This document shows, piece after piece, positions 1-6,666 of a DNA stretch of 33,362 nucleotides. The notes beneath the pieces were generated by a model that did no database searches, was not told where the DNA came from, and saw only the letters and a list, made by a program, of their open reading frames with translations. Origin of the DNA: JAXLQL01 sp046331625 (GTDB lineage Bacteria; Acidobacteriota; Terriglobia; Bryobacterales; Bryobacteraceae); NCBI GenBank assembly GCA_046331625.1, contig JAXLQL010000049.1, positions 1 through 33,362 on the forward strand, written 5' to 3'. The stretch's first letter is position 1, and each line of letters opens with the position of its first letter. A program made the translations under genes and the position numbers.

Positions 1-1
1 C

Positions 2-499
2 AAGTTCTCGATCGCGGGACACGAAGGCTACATCACGGTGGGGCTGTTCGAAGACGGCACTCCGGGCGAGTTGTTCATCACGATGGCGAAGGAAGGCTCG
101 ACGATTTCGGGCTTGATGGACAGCTTCGCGACGGCGATCAGTTATGGGCTGCAGTATGGCGTTCCGCTGAAGTTCTACGTGGACAAGTTCAGCCACGTGC
201 GGTTCGAGCCGTCGGGTTGGACGGGGAACAAGCAGATTCCGTTCGCGAAGTCGATCATGGATTACATGTTCCGGTGGCTTGGAATCAAGTTCCTGGGTCC
301 GGAATATGGGGTGAGCGAGGCGACGGAGAACACGACTACGATGACGCTCCGGCCGACCGAAGACGAGCCGCAGCAGAAGCTGCCGTTCGCGACGGTGACG
401 TCGGACGCGCCGATTTGTTCGGAGTGCGGGAGCGTGATGGTGGTGAACGGGTCCTGCTATAAGTGCGAGAACTGCGGCGGGACGAGTGGGTGTAGTTAG
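2..499 (+). CDS. nrdJ: Adenosylcobalamin-dependent ribonucleoside-diphosphate reductase, C-terminal part (5' end outside window)
   Basis: The reading frame is open from base 2 and encodes the last 165 residues of a class II ribonucleotide reductase, which reduces ribonucleotides to deoxyribonucleotides using a B12-derived radical. Visible family features are the GELFITMAKEGSTISGLMDS and AISYGLQYGVPL segments near the end of the catalytic barrel, the KSIMDYMFRWLG helix, a variable linker and a C-terminal Cys-rich tail (CSEC, CYKC, CENC, GC) typical of the NrdJ zinc-ribbon/redox tail. The start lies upstream of the window. The gene ends cleanly at TAG 497-499, so the neighbouring cassette has not truncated it. 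A degraded copy of its bases 80-144 recurs at 2698-2760. Confidence 0.93.
   Translation, partial: KFSIAGHEGYITVGLFEDGTPGELFITMAKEGSTISGLMDSFATAISYGLQYGVPLKFYVDKFSHVRFEPSGWTGNKQIPFAKSIMDYMFRWLGIKFLGPEYGVSEATENTTTMTLRPTEDEPQQKLPFATVTSDAPICSECGSVMVVNGSCYKCENCGGTSGCS
80..144 (+). repeat. Direct repeat copy A, inside nrdJ
   Basis: This 65-base internal nrdJ segment recurs in the same orientation at 2698-2760. The first 26 bases are identical. The remainder differs by a 2-base gap (106-107 absent in the other copy) and five substitutions, giving 58 of 63 aligned bases identical by hand count. Copy A is in frame in nrdJ and is therefore the original. Confidence 0.85.
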
Positions 500-824
500 G
501 GCACCCGCTTTCGGAGTTAATCTCAGCACGATCCCAGGCATTGTTCAACCGTTCAGAGCGGGCACCGTGTCTTGTCTCCGCCACTGCAAAGGTGGGCAAG
601 AGAAGCAGGTGTTGAAGGCGACCAAGTTTGAGGCGTCTGGCGATACATTGATCGCGCGCGATCAGTTCGCTGACGCGGGCTGACCTTGTTCATTCGCTAC
701 CCTCGGTGGGTGGCGAGTCGCTTTGCCAATGACTTCGTGAACCATCGACCAGCAAACCAGGACATCTATCTGCAAAGCCAGAACTCCTAGGGTCACAAAA
801 TTTATCCAATAGTCAATTTCCTGC
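500..824. other. Non-coding stretch between nrdJ and the retron promoter
   Basis: I see no convincing gene here. Short open frames lack a ribosome-binding site and recognisable protein character. The stretch becomes more AT-rich towards 780-825, just before the promoter, which suits the left end of an acquired cassette. No inverted repeat resembling an insertion-sequence end was recognised by eye. Confidence 0.5.
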
Positions 825-854
825 TTGACTTCGCAACCGGGAGTGCGATACGAT
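825..854 (+). promoter_or_regulatory. Candidate sigma-70-type promoter of the retron
   Basis: TTGACT (825-830, five of six to the -35 consensus) is followed after 18 bases by TACGAT (849-854, four of six to the -10 consensus). This predicts transcription from about 861, placing the whole structured RNA, the small protein, the regulator and the RT downstream in one transcript. No other equally good promoter was seen between here and 1707. Start-site position is inferred. Confidence 0.55.
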
Positions 855-862
855 GAAATTGG

Positions 863-879
863 GCGGGCGCATCGCCCGC
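863..879 (+). other. GC-rich hairpin at the predicted 5' end of the retron transcript
   Basis: GCGGGCG (863-869) and CGCCCGC (873-879) form a perfect 7-bp stem with a 3-base loop, starting about two bases after the predicted transcription start. It may protect the 5' end. It could instead be a weak terminator, since a T-rich stretch (880-888) follows, but no uninterrupted T run is present. Confidence 0.6.
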
Positions 880-886
880 TTGCTCT

Positions 887-1042
887 TTGACAACCAGCGT
901 TTCGAAGCTACGAGCCCAGCGATGGCCCGTTGCGGGCCGACCCGTCAGGGTCTTTTGCGAAGAGTGCAGGACGTGTCGAGTGCGACTGCGTGCTTGCTTC
1001 CGGCAAATAGGTGATGGTCTGCGGTGTTTCAGGTTGCGTCAA
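887..1042 (+). ncRNA. Candidate retron msr-msd non-coding RNA
   Basis: Several hallmarks of retron RNA occur in the right order. A candidate a1 arm TTGACAACC (887-895) can pair with a2 GGTTG-cg-TCAA (1032-1042): nine pairs and a 2-base bulge, extendable by TCT/AGA (884-886 with 1045-1047). The a1 arm runs directly into AGC (896-898), the context in which known retrons place the branching guanosine, so G897 is the predicted 2'-OH primer. Two tight stem-loops follow: GGCCCG/CGGGCC (924-929/933-938) and GACCC/GGGTC (939-943/948-952), fitting msr. A longer imperfect hairpin spans 954-1007 (TTTGC/GCAAA, GAAG/CTTC, GCA/TGC, GTCG/CGAC, loop 979-982), fitting msd. Reverse transcription would start next to a2 and run back to about 953, giving msDNA of roughly 80 bases. 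Structures were found by eye and not energy-scored. Confidence 0.6.
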
Positions 1043-1049
1043 TCAGAAG

Positions 1050-1084
1050 GCCTCCGTAGCGCTCACGGCGGTGCCACAGGAGGC
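1050..1084 (+). promoter_or_regulatory. Hairpin covering the Shine-Dalgarno of the small retron protein
   Basis: GCCTCC (1050-1055) is exactly complementary to GGAGGC (1079-1084). The latter contains most of AGGAGG (1078-1083), the only Shine-Dalgarno sequence ahead of the ATG at 1097. If the hairpin forms, the ribosome-binding site is paired. It begins eight bases after the a2 arm, so folding or reverse transcription of the RNA could affect it. That link is inferred. Confidence 0.45.
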
Positions 1085-1096
1085 GCCGTTCTGAAT

Positions 1097-1342
1097 ATGA
1101 AACACAAGGTGTTGTTGAAATGGGCTGAGTCCCTTAAGGGAATTCGTGCTCAAATGCAGCCCGACCTGAACGCCGGCATCATCAGTGAACTTGATTCCGT
1201 TATTGTACGGATCGAGGAAGCAGCAAGGAGCGGAGATAGCGACCACCAAACAGTGGTCCTGCAGGACGTACTATCAACGATAGCGCGGATTGTCGAGTTC
1301 GCCACAAACGTGGCGGATTTGATCTCGAAGCTCCCGTCGTGA
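1097..1342 (+). CDS. Small helical protein of the retron cassette (81 aa, unknown function)
   Basis: I do not recognise the family. The protein is 81 residues, largely helical in pattern, acidic in the middle, with hydrophobic heptad-like spacing in residues 50-78 (VVLQDVLSTIARIVEFA and onwards) and no clear catalytic motif or membrane segment. The frame is open further upstream to 887, but that extension would translate the structured RNA region. The ATG at 1097 is preferred because it is the first ATG after AGGAGG (1078-1083), although the 13-base spacing is long. It lies between the retron RNA and the XRE regulator on the same strand, so it is the best candidate for the effector or toxin of the system, or for a structural partner of the RT. 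The role is inferred from position only. Confidence 0.6.
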   Translation: MKHKVLLKWAESLKGIRAQMQPDLNAGIISELDSVIVRIEEAARSGDSDHQTVVLQDVLSTIARIVEFATNVADLISKLPS

Positions 1343-1390
1343 TGCAGCAGGCCAGTAACCTTTCAAACTCTATGCAAATGAGAACCGAAA

Positions 1391-1672
1391 ATGAATCTTG
1401 GCAGAGCAATCAAGACCTGCCGTACAAATCGTGGAATGACTCAGGGCGAGTTGGCCAAAAAGGCAAAGCTGTCCGTCTCCCACCTTTCCTTACTGGAGCG
1501 CGGGCTACGTGACCCTACGGTTAGCGTGGTTGAGAGGATTGCAAAAGCGTTGAGGATTCCCATGAGTGTGTTGGTGTTCCTTGCCGCAGAGCCGAACGAA
1601 CTTGTTGGACTTTCCACTGAGGTCCGCGAGAAGCTTTCTGCGCTTGCGCTGTCGATGATGCGCGAGGGTTAG
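1391..1672 (+). CDS. XRE-family helix-turn-helix regulator of the retron cassette
   Basis: This 93-residue protein has a Cro/C1-type HTH at about residues 5-62. The pattern MTQGELAKKAKLSVSHLSLLERG, then DPTVSVVERIAKALRIP, gives the expected five-helix layout with the recognition helix at SVSHLSLLE. The C-terminal 30 residues are an alpha-helical tail (LSTEVREKLSALALSMM). An in-frame TGA directly upstream makes the ATG at 1391 the first possible start; its ribosome-binding site is weak. It follows the small protein by 48 bases and precedes the RT by 34 bases, so co-transcription is likely. Small HTH accessory proteins are known from some described retron classes. Here it may repress the cassette or neutralise the small protein. 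DNA binding is well supported by sequence; its target is not. Confidence 0.85.
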   Translation: MNLGRAIKTCRTNRGMTQGELAKKAKLSVSHLSLLERGLRDPTVSVVERIAKALRIPMSVLVFLAAEPNELVGLSTEVREKLSALALSMMREG

Positions 1673-1706
1673 TACTTTCTAGGCCAAGGAGGAGGAAGAG
1701 GAGGAG

Positions 1707-2690
1707 ATGATTGACCAAGCGGTTTACCCTCATGCACCAATTGGAAAGGTAGCTACCTTGGCCAGGCTGGTCGGCCTAAAGCCATCTGAACTGGAGAATA
1801 TCGCGCATCACGCGAGCGGCCTCTATCGTGTAGCCTCTCGGCGAAGGAAAGCGGACGGCACCGTCCGTGAAACGTTTGACGCGTATCCCGATCTCAAGCG
1901 TATACAGCGTTCGATCAAGAAGCGGATCCTGGATCAAGTAGTGCACCCTCACTACTTGTTTGGCGGCATCAAGAGACGCGATGCGGCGCGTAACGCTGCC
2001 GAGCACGTGGGTTCTCGGGTCAAAATCAGTTGTGACATTGCGCGATTCTTCGACTCTGTGAATGAAGCCTCTATTTACGATATTTGGAGGGGCTTCTTTA
2101 ATTTCCCGCACGAGGTTGCAGAGATCTTGACGAAACTTACGACACGATATGGTGCCCTCGCTCAAGGCTCTATCACTAGTTCCGGCTTGGCCAACTTGCT
2201 CTTCTTTCGCGACGAGCCCTCGCTGGTTGCTCATCTTGAGGGCCTCGGTATCCGTTATTCCCGATTTGTTGACGATATCGACTGCTCCTCGACGAGACCC
2301 TTGCGCCCGCCCGAAAGGGCACACATTGAACGAGTGATCGCGAAGATGGTGCGTAAACACCTACTGAGTCTCAAGGATCAGAAACGCCGCCTTCAGTTTT
2401 CGTCTGAGCGCCTGATTACGACCGGACTCGTGGTGAATCGGCGAGTCGCCGTGCCCCGTTCCAGGCGTTGCCAGATTCGTGCGGAAGTGCACAAGCTTGA
2501 GGCCTCCCTTGAAACTTCCGGCTGCCTAGGCCAAGCTGGCGCCGAAATCCCGAGGCTGTCGGGTCTAGTTGCATATTTGTGGCGGTTTCACCCTCGCGAA
2601 GCGCGGCTCCTTCGTGGCCGCCTCGACGATGCCGTAGCGGATCTGGCCTCCCGAAGCGACGCTGCTCTGCCGGGCGCAATCTGTAATTGA
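1707..2690 (+). CDS. Retron-type reverse transcriptase
   Basis: The 327-residue protein carries the RT palm motifs in order: ISCDIARFFDSV (catalytic Asp110), AQGSITSSGLANLLF (RT4, residues 152-166) and RYSRFVDDIDCSS with the catalytic pair D189/D190 (RT5; FVDD in place of the commoner YADD). Two features specific to retron RTs are present: NAAEH at 96-100 matches NAxxH, and ITTGLVVN at 237-244 matches the VTG motif with T for V. The C-terminal thumb (RLSGLVAYLWRFHPREARLL) also has the retron pattern. It would copy the upstream RNA into branched msDNA. A strong ribosome-binding site (GGAGGAG, ending just before the ATG) fixes the start. No maturase, primase or nuclease domain is fused. Its codons look less GC-rich than those of flanking genes, suggesting transfer. 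Confidence 0.9.
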   Translation: MIDQAVYPHAPIGKVATLARLVGLKPSELENIAHHASGLYRVASRRRKADGTVRETFDAYPDLKRIQRSIKKRILDQVVHPHYLFGGIKRRDAARNAAEHVGSRVKISCDIARFFDSVNEASIYDIWRGFFNFPHEVAEILTKLTTRYGALAQGSITSSGLANLLFFRDEPSLVAHLEGLGIRYSRFVDDIDCSSTRPLRPPERAHIERVIAKMVRKHLLSLKDQKRRLQFSSERLITTGLVVNRRVAVPRSRRCQIRAEVHKLEASLETSGCLGQAGAEIPRLSGLVAYLWRFHPREARLLRGRLDDAVADLASRSDAALPGAICN

Positions 2691-2697
2691 AGACCCT

Positions 2698-2760
2698 ACG
2701 ATGGCGAAGGAAGGCTCGACGATCGGGCCTGATGGGCAGCTTGGCCACGGCGATCAGCTA
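2698..2760 (+). repeat. Direct repeat copy B, displaced nrdJ fragment
   Basis: This segment starts eight bases after the RT stop codon and repeats nrdJ bases 80-144 in the same orientation, with a 2-base deletion and five substitutions. The deletion breaks the nrdJ frame, so it is a relic. Together with copy A it brackets the retron cassette. The last bases also supply the stop codon of the minus-strand zinc-ribbon gene at 2754. Confidence 0.85.
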
Positions 2761-2945
2761 CAGAGCCTTACCGGCGGATCCGCAAGCGTCCGCTGGATCG
2801 CTTCCACTTCGCGCTCTTCGAACATCGCCTCGCCGCACTGGTTGCACACCCACGCCGGGACGTTGTCGAGAGCCGCCCGACCGCCACCCGTGCGAAACGG
2901 GGCGGTCTTCCACTCCAACTCACCGCTACAGTTCAGGCACTTCAT
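2754..2945 (-). CDS. YgiT-type zinc-ribbon small protein
   Basis: This 63-residue protein has a two-knuckle zinc ribbon: C3-x2-C6 at the N-terminus and C34-x2-C37 (VPAWVCNQCGEAMF), followed by a short helix (EREVEAIQRTL). This is the pattern of YgiT-type zinc fingers, which occur as N-terminal halves of MqsA-like antitoxins and as stand-alone partners of small toxins. No toxin gene is adjacent. The ATG at 2945 has AGGAG seven bases upstream. It follows the small membrane protein gene by 28 bases and may be the last gene of the efflux operon. Its last codons and stop come from the displaced nrdJ repeat, so the original C-terminus may have been replaced. The family call is good; the function is unknown. 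Confidence 0.75.
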   Translation of the reverse strand: MKCLNCSGELEWKTAPFRTGGGRAALDNVPAWVCNQCGEAMFEEREVEAIQRTLADPPVRLCS

Positions 2946-2973
2946 GAGGATCTCCTATGGGGCGGACTCGCCA

Positions 2974-3231
2974 CTACATCCTACCCCACTCCGCCGCGAC
3001 CCCATAAATCAGCAGCATCGCCAGCGCCCCCAGCGCCGACATCGCGAACCCGCCCTGCTTCCGCGTTCCAACGGGCAGCAGCCAATCCGCCGCCATTCCG
3101 CTCACCAGCGCACCCGACAAGCTCAGCACGGCCGTCACCAACAAGTTCGCCGGATAGTGCCCGGGAAGAGCGAATCGCGCAACCAACCCCACCCCGAGCC
3201 CCACTGCTGCTTGCAAGGTTCTGCGCGCCAT
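2974..3231 (-). CDS. Small membrane protein, unknown function
   Basis: This 85-residue protein has two or three hydrophobic segments (about residues 7-24, 30-52 and 63-80) rich in Gly and Ala (AAVGLGVGLVARF, LLVTAVLSLSGALVSGMAADWLL, ALGALAMLLIYGVAAEW), separated by a basic loop (VGTRKQGG). It is probably an inner-membrane protein. I do not recognise the family. The gene begins 16 bases after the DUF190 gene on the same strand, so it probably belongs to the efflux operon. No catalytic residues are evident. Confidence 0.65.
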   Translation of the reverse strand: MARRTLQAAVGLGVGLVARFALPGHYPANLLVTAVLSLSGALVSGMAADWLLPVGTRKQGGFAMSALGALAMLLIYGVAAEWGRM

Positions 3232-3247
3232 CGCCTACCTCGCTGCC

Positions 3248-3553
3248 TCAAACGACTTCCACTTCGTGAACCGTGATCAGCCCCTCGGAAACGATCGCTT
3301 TGATCTCGGTCAGAATGGGGCGAATCCGCGACTCGTCATCCACCGCCGTGATCACGGCGGGGCGATCGTCCGACACGCCGAACAGCCGCTTCCGGTGGAC
3401 CTTGCCATGTTTGCCGTAGCCCATCAAGCCGCGAGTCACCGTGGCGCCCGCGATCTCGAGATGCAACAGTCGCCGCAGGATGTCCTCGTGCAACGGGATG
3501 TCGCCTACCATGTCGGCTTCGTTGACGTAGATGTTCAGTTGCAGCTTTTTCAT
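3248..3553 (-). CDS. DUF190 family protein
   Basis: This 101-residue protein matches the DUF190 family, which has a PII-like ferredoxin fold. Diagnostic stretches are LHEDILRRLLHLEIAGATVTRG, the Gly/His-rich loop MGYGKHGKVHRKRLF and the C-terminal HEVEVV strand. Family members are often found next to ion exporters and are thought to sense a ligand, but no reaction is established. The ATG overlaps the stop of the upstream pump gene by four bases (ATGA), so the two are translationally coupled. A longer open frame continues upstream through the pump gene and is rejected as a shadow. The likely role, inferred from context, is regulation or trimming of metal efflux. Confidence 0.85.
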   Translation of the reverse strand: MKKLQLNIYVNEADMVGDIPLHEDILRRLLHLEIAGATVTRGLMGYGKHGKVHRKRLFGVSDDRPAVITAVDDESRIRPILTEIKAIVSEGLITVHEVEVV

Positions 3554-6500
3554 CGCGAAGACTCCTTGGGCTCGCGCACGGCAAGCGCGTACATGCTGGG
3601 CAGAGCCAGTAGCGTAAGAAACAAGGTCGAGAGCAGCCCACCCACCACCACCGTGGCGAGCGGCCGTTGCACGTCGGATCCGATGCCGCTGGCGCGCGCG
3701 GCCGGAACCATCCCGAGCAGCGCCACGATCACCATCAGCAGCACCGGGCGCAACTGGCCGAGCGAGCCTTGGATGATCGCCTGGCGCACCGGTAGGTCCG
3801 GATCGGATCGGCGCAGCCGGTTGATCTCGGCGATCACCAGCACGCCGCTCATCACCGCCACGCCGAACAAGCTGATGAATCCCACCGCAGCCGAAACGCT
3901 CAGATTGATCTTCCGAATGTAGAGGAAGAGCACGCCGCCCACCAGCGAGAACGGCACGTTCATCATCACCAACCCCGCGAACTTGGGCGATCCGAACATG
4001 AAGAAGAGCAGGACGAAGATGATCGCGATGGTAATGGGCAGGATCACGGTCAGCCGCTTGCGCGCGCGCTCGAGATTTTCGAACTGGCCGCCCCACGTCA
4101 CCTCGTATCCGGAAGGCAGCTTGATCACCTTGTCGAATCGCTTCTGCGCGTCACCCACGAAGCTGCCCTGGTCGCGGCCGCGGATGTTCGTGCGGACCGT
4201 GATCTGGCGCTGATTCTCGCGCCGCGCGATGATACTCGCGCCCGTCACCACCTTGATCTCGGCCAACTGCGAAAGAGGCACGCGGCCGCCTTCGCGCGTG
4301 GGCACCATCACGTTGCCGATCGCGGTGATGCTCGTTCGCGCTTCGGGGGCGTAGCGAACGGTGATGTCGAAGCGGCGCTCGCCTTCGAACATGATTCCAG
4401 CCGCGCGCCCGCCGATCGCCATCTCGATCACGTCCTGCACGTCGCGTACGTTGATGCCATAGCGCGCCACCACCTGGCGGTCAATGCGGATCCGCAACTG
4501 CGCCTGATCGGCTTCCTGCTCGATCGCTGAATCGGCGGCGCCGGGCACCTCACGGATCAGAGCGAGCACGCTCGCGGCCTGTTCGCGCAGCAGCTTCAAA
4601 TCCGGACCCCGGATGATCACCGCCAAGTCCGCTGCCGAGCCGGTCACCGATTCGGTCACGTTGTCGATGATCGGTTGCGTGAAGCTGAACGCGGCGCCGG
4701 GAATCTCGGAGTTGAGCTTCCGGCTCAGTTCCTCGATCAGCTTGGTCTTGTTCATTCCTTCGGGCCATGTCTCGTAGGGTTTGAGTGCCAGGAAGAACTC
4801 GTTGCGGTTGGGACCGTACGGATCGGTACCGGAATCGTTGCGTCCGGTTTGCGAGGAGACCAACTGGAGCTCCGGGTATTTGCCAACGATGCCGCGGATT
4901 TGGCCGGCGATCTCAGCCGACTTGTCGAGAGAAATTCCGGGCGGAAGAACGGCGCGGATCCAGATCACGCCTTCGTCGAGGCTCGGAAGGAACTCGATGC
5001 CGAGCGCTCCGGCCAGGGCGAACGCGCTGATCACGATCGCGCCGGAAAGTCCGAAAACGAGCAACGGCCGGCGCAACGCCCGGTTCAGCACGCCGGCATA
5101 GCCGCGGGAAAGCAGCGGCAGCAGCGGGTTCTCCCAAGCCTTCGCGCCATTGCGGAACAGGTACGTCGCCAGCACCGGTATCAGCGTCAGCGCCAGCAGC
5201 ATCGAGCCGAGCAGCGCATAGCAGACCGTGAACGCCATCGGCGTGAACAGTTTCCGCTCCACGCGTTCGAGCGTGAACAGCGGTATGTACGCCGAGATGA
5301 TGATCATCAGCGAGAAGAAGATGGGCCGTTCCACTTCGAGCGCGGCGTCGCGCACGGCGCCGATCACGCCTCCCTGAGCCTGGAAACCGCCGTGATGCTG
5401 GCGCTCATGCAAGGTATGCAGTACGTGCTCCACCATCACGAGCGTGGCGTCCACGATGATGCCGAAGTCGAGCGCGCCGAGGCTGAGCAGGTTCGCCGGG
5501 ATGCCGGAAAAGTGCATGCAGATGAAGGCGAACAACAGCGACAACGGAATCGTCACCGCCGTGAGCAGAGCCGCGCGGGCGCTGCCGAGGAACAGGAACA
5601 ACACCACGATGACGATCAACAAACCTTCGAGCAGCGTGTGGGAAACGGTGCGCAGAGTATTGTTGACCAGATCGGTGCGATCGTAGATCGGCGCGATCGT
5701 CACGCCTTTGGGCAAGCGCGCTTCGTTCAGATCGCTGACGGCGCCCTTGATCGACTTCAGTACTTCCGTCGGGTTCTCGCCGCGGCGCATCAGCACGATG
5801 CCTTCCACGCCGCCCGTCTCCGGACCAACGCCGAAAATGCCCGTCTGCGGCGCGGCCGTGACTTGCACTCGCCCGATGTCTTTCACGAAAACCGGCACGC
5901 CCTTCGCTTCGCTCACCACGATGTTCTCGATGTCGCTGGTGTTTTGAATCAGACCCACGCCGCGAATCACCATCGACTGCTGCTTGTTGTCGAGCATGGC
6001 GCCGCCCGCGTTGCTGTTGTTGGCGCGCACCGAATCCGCGATCTGCGCAATGGAAAGTCCGTACTTGCTGAGAGCGAGCGGAGCGATTTGGATCTGGTAC
6101 TGCTTGACGAGTCCGCCGAACGGCGTCACGTCGGCCACGCCCGGCACCTGCAGAAAGCGCGGTGTGACCACCCAGTCTTGGAGTTCGCGAAGCTGCATCG
6201 AGTCGAGCCCGCCGCCGGAAAGCGTGTAGCGATAGAGTTCGCCGATGGGCGTCGAGAGCGGTCCCAAGCTGGGAGAAACACCGTCGGGCAAGTCGGCATC
6301 GCGGAGCTTCTCGAGCACTACTTGCCGCGCGAAATAGTCATTGGTGCCGTAGTCGAAGGTCAGCTCCACCACTGACAGTCCGAAAATCGTGCGCGAGCGG
6401 CGGGCGATCACGTTGGGCGCGCTGTTGAGAGCGCGCTCGATGGGCACGGTGACCTGCTGCTCCACCTCTTCGGCGGCTCGGCCCGGATACGTGCTGATCA

Positions 6501-6645
6501 CCACCACCTGCGTGTCGGAGATGTCCGGATACGCCTCGATCTTGAGTTGCGCGAACGCCCACAAGCCGGCGCCGATCAGGGTCAGCCCCACCAGCACCGT
6601 GATGAAGCGCTGGCGCAGGGCGAACCGGAGTAATTGTGCAATCAC
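3550..6645 (-). CDS. HME-RND efflux pump (CzcA/CusA family)
   Basis: This 1031-residue inner-membrane transporter is the proton-driven pump of a tripartite heavy-metal exporter. It has the full RND layout: first membrane helix at about 10-30, periplasmic porter domain starting IEAYPDISDTQVVVIST, and transmembrane helix 4 with the proton-relay residues of HME pumps in DFGIIVDATLVMVEH (D393, D399, E406). A second half repeats this plan up to the C-terminal helices. The methionines that line the CusA copper/silver path are not evident in the EGVIWIRAVLPPGIS segment, which looks more like Czc/Cnr-type pumps, so a divalent cation such as Zn, Co, Ni or Cd is more likely than Cu/Ag. The substrate call is an inference. 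It sits between the adaptor gene and DUF190. Confidence 0.93.
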   Translation of the reverse strand: MIAQLLRFALRQRFITVLVGLTLIGAGLWAFAQLKIEAYPDISDTQVVVISTYPGRAAEEVEQQVTVPIERALNSAPNVIARRSRTIFGLSVVELTFDYGTNDYFARQVVLEKLRDADLPDGVSPSLGPLSTPIGELYRYTLSGGGLDSMQLRELQDWVVTPRFLQVPGVADVTPFGGLVKQYQIQIAPLALSKYGLSIAQIADSVRANNSNAGGAMLDNKQQSMVIRGVGLIQNTSDIENIVVSEAKGVPVFVKDIGRVQVTAAPQTGIFGVGPETGGVEGIVLMRRGENPTEVLKSIKGAVSDLNEARLPKGVTIAPIYDRTDLVNNTLRTVSHTLLEGLLIVIVVLFLFLGSARAALLTAVTIPLSLLFAFICMHFSGIPANLLSLGALDFGIIVDATLVMVEHVLHTLHERQHHGGFQAQGGVIGAVRDAALEVERPIFFSLMIIISAYIPLFTLERVERKLFTPMAFTVCYALLGSMLLALTLIPVLATYLFRNGAKAWENPLLPLLSRGYAGVLNRALRRPLLVFGLSGAIVISAFALAGALGIEFLPSLDEGVIWIRAVLPPGISLDKSAEIAGQIRGIVGKYPELQLVSSQTGRNDSGTDPYGPNRNEFFLALKPYETWPEGMNKTKLIEELSRKLNSEIPGAAFSFTQPIIDNVTESVTGSAADLAVIIRGPDLKLLREQAASVLALIREVPGAADSAIEQEADQAQLRIRIDRQVVARYGINVRDVQDVIEMAIGGRAAGIMFEGERRFDITVRYAPEARTSITAIGNVMVPTREGGRVPLSQLAEIKVVTGASIIARRENQRQITVRTNIRGRDQGSFVGDAQKRFDKVIKLPSGYEVTWGGQFENLERARKRLTVILPITIAIIFVLLFFMFGSPKFAGLVMMNVPFSLVGGVLFLYIRKINLSVSAAVGFISLFGVAVMSGVLVIAEINRLRRSDPDLPVRQAIIQGSLGQLRPVLLMVIVALLGMVPAARASGIGSDVQRPLATVVVGGLLSTLFLTLLALPSMYALAVREPKESSR

Positions 6646-6666
6646 TGAAGATGTCCTTTGGTTCGC

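Noticed and set aside
863..888. Rho-independent terminator of nrdJ
   Set aside because: The stem is good, but the following bases (TTGCTCTTTG) lack an uninterrupted T run, and a good promoter predicts the transcript start at the stem. Kept only as an alternative.
887..1096. N-terminal extension of the 81-aa retron protein
   Set aside because: It would translate the structured RNA, has no ribosome-binding site, and the sequence is Cys/Arg-rich without family character.
1707..2690. Group II intron or diversity-generating retroelement RT
   Set aside because: There is no maturase or endonuclease domain and no intron domain V seen. No template/variable repeat pair with adenine-specific changes was noticed. 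The NAxxH and TG-LVVN motifs fit retrons.
4675..6375. Long plus-strand open frame opposite the RND pump
   Set aside because: It is rich in Arg, His and Gln, has no protein motifs, and is the reverse-strand shadow of a well-supported pump gene in GC-rich DNA.
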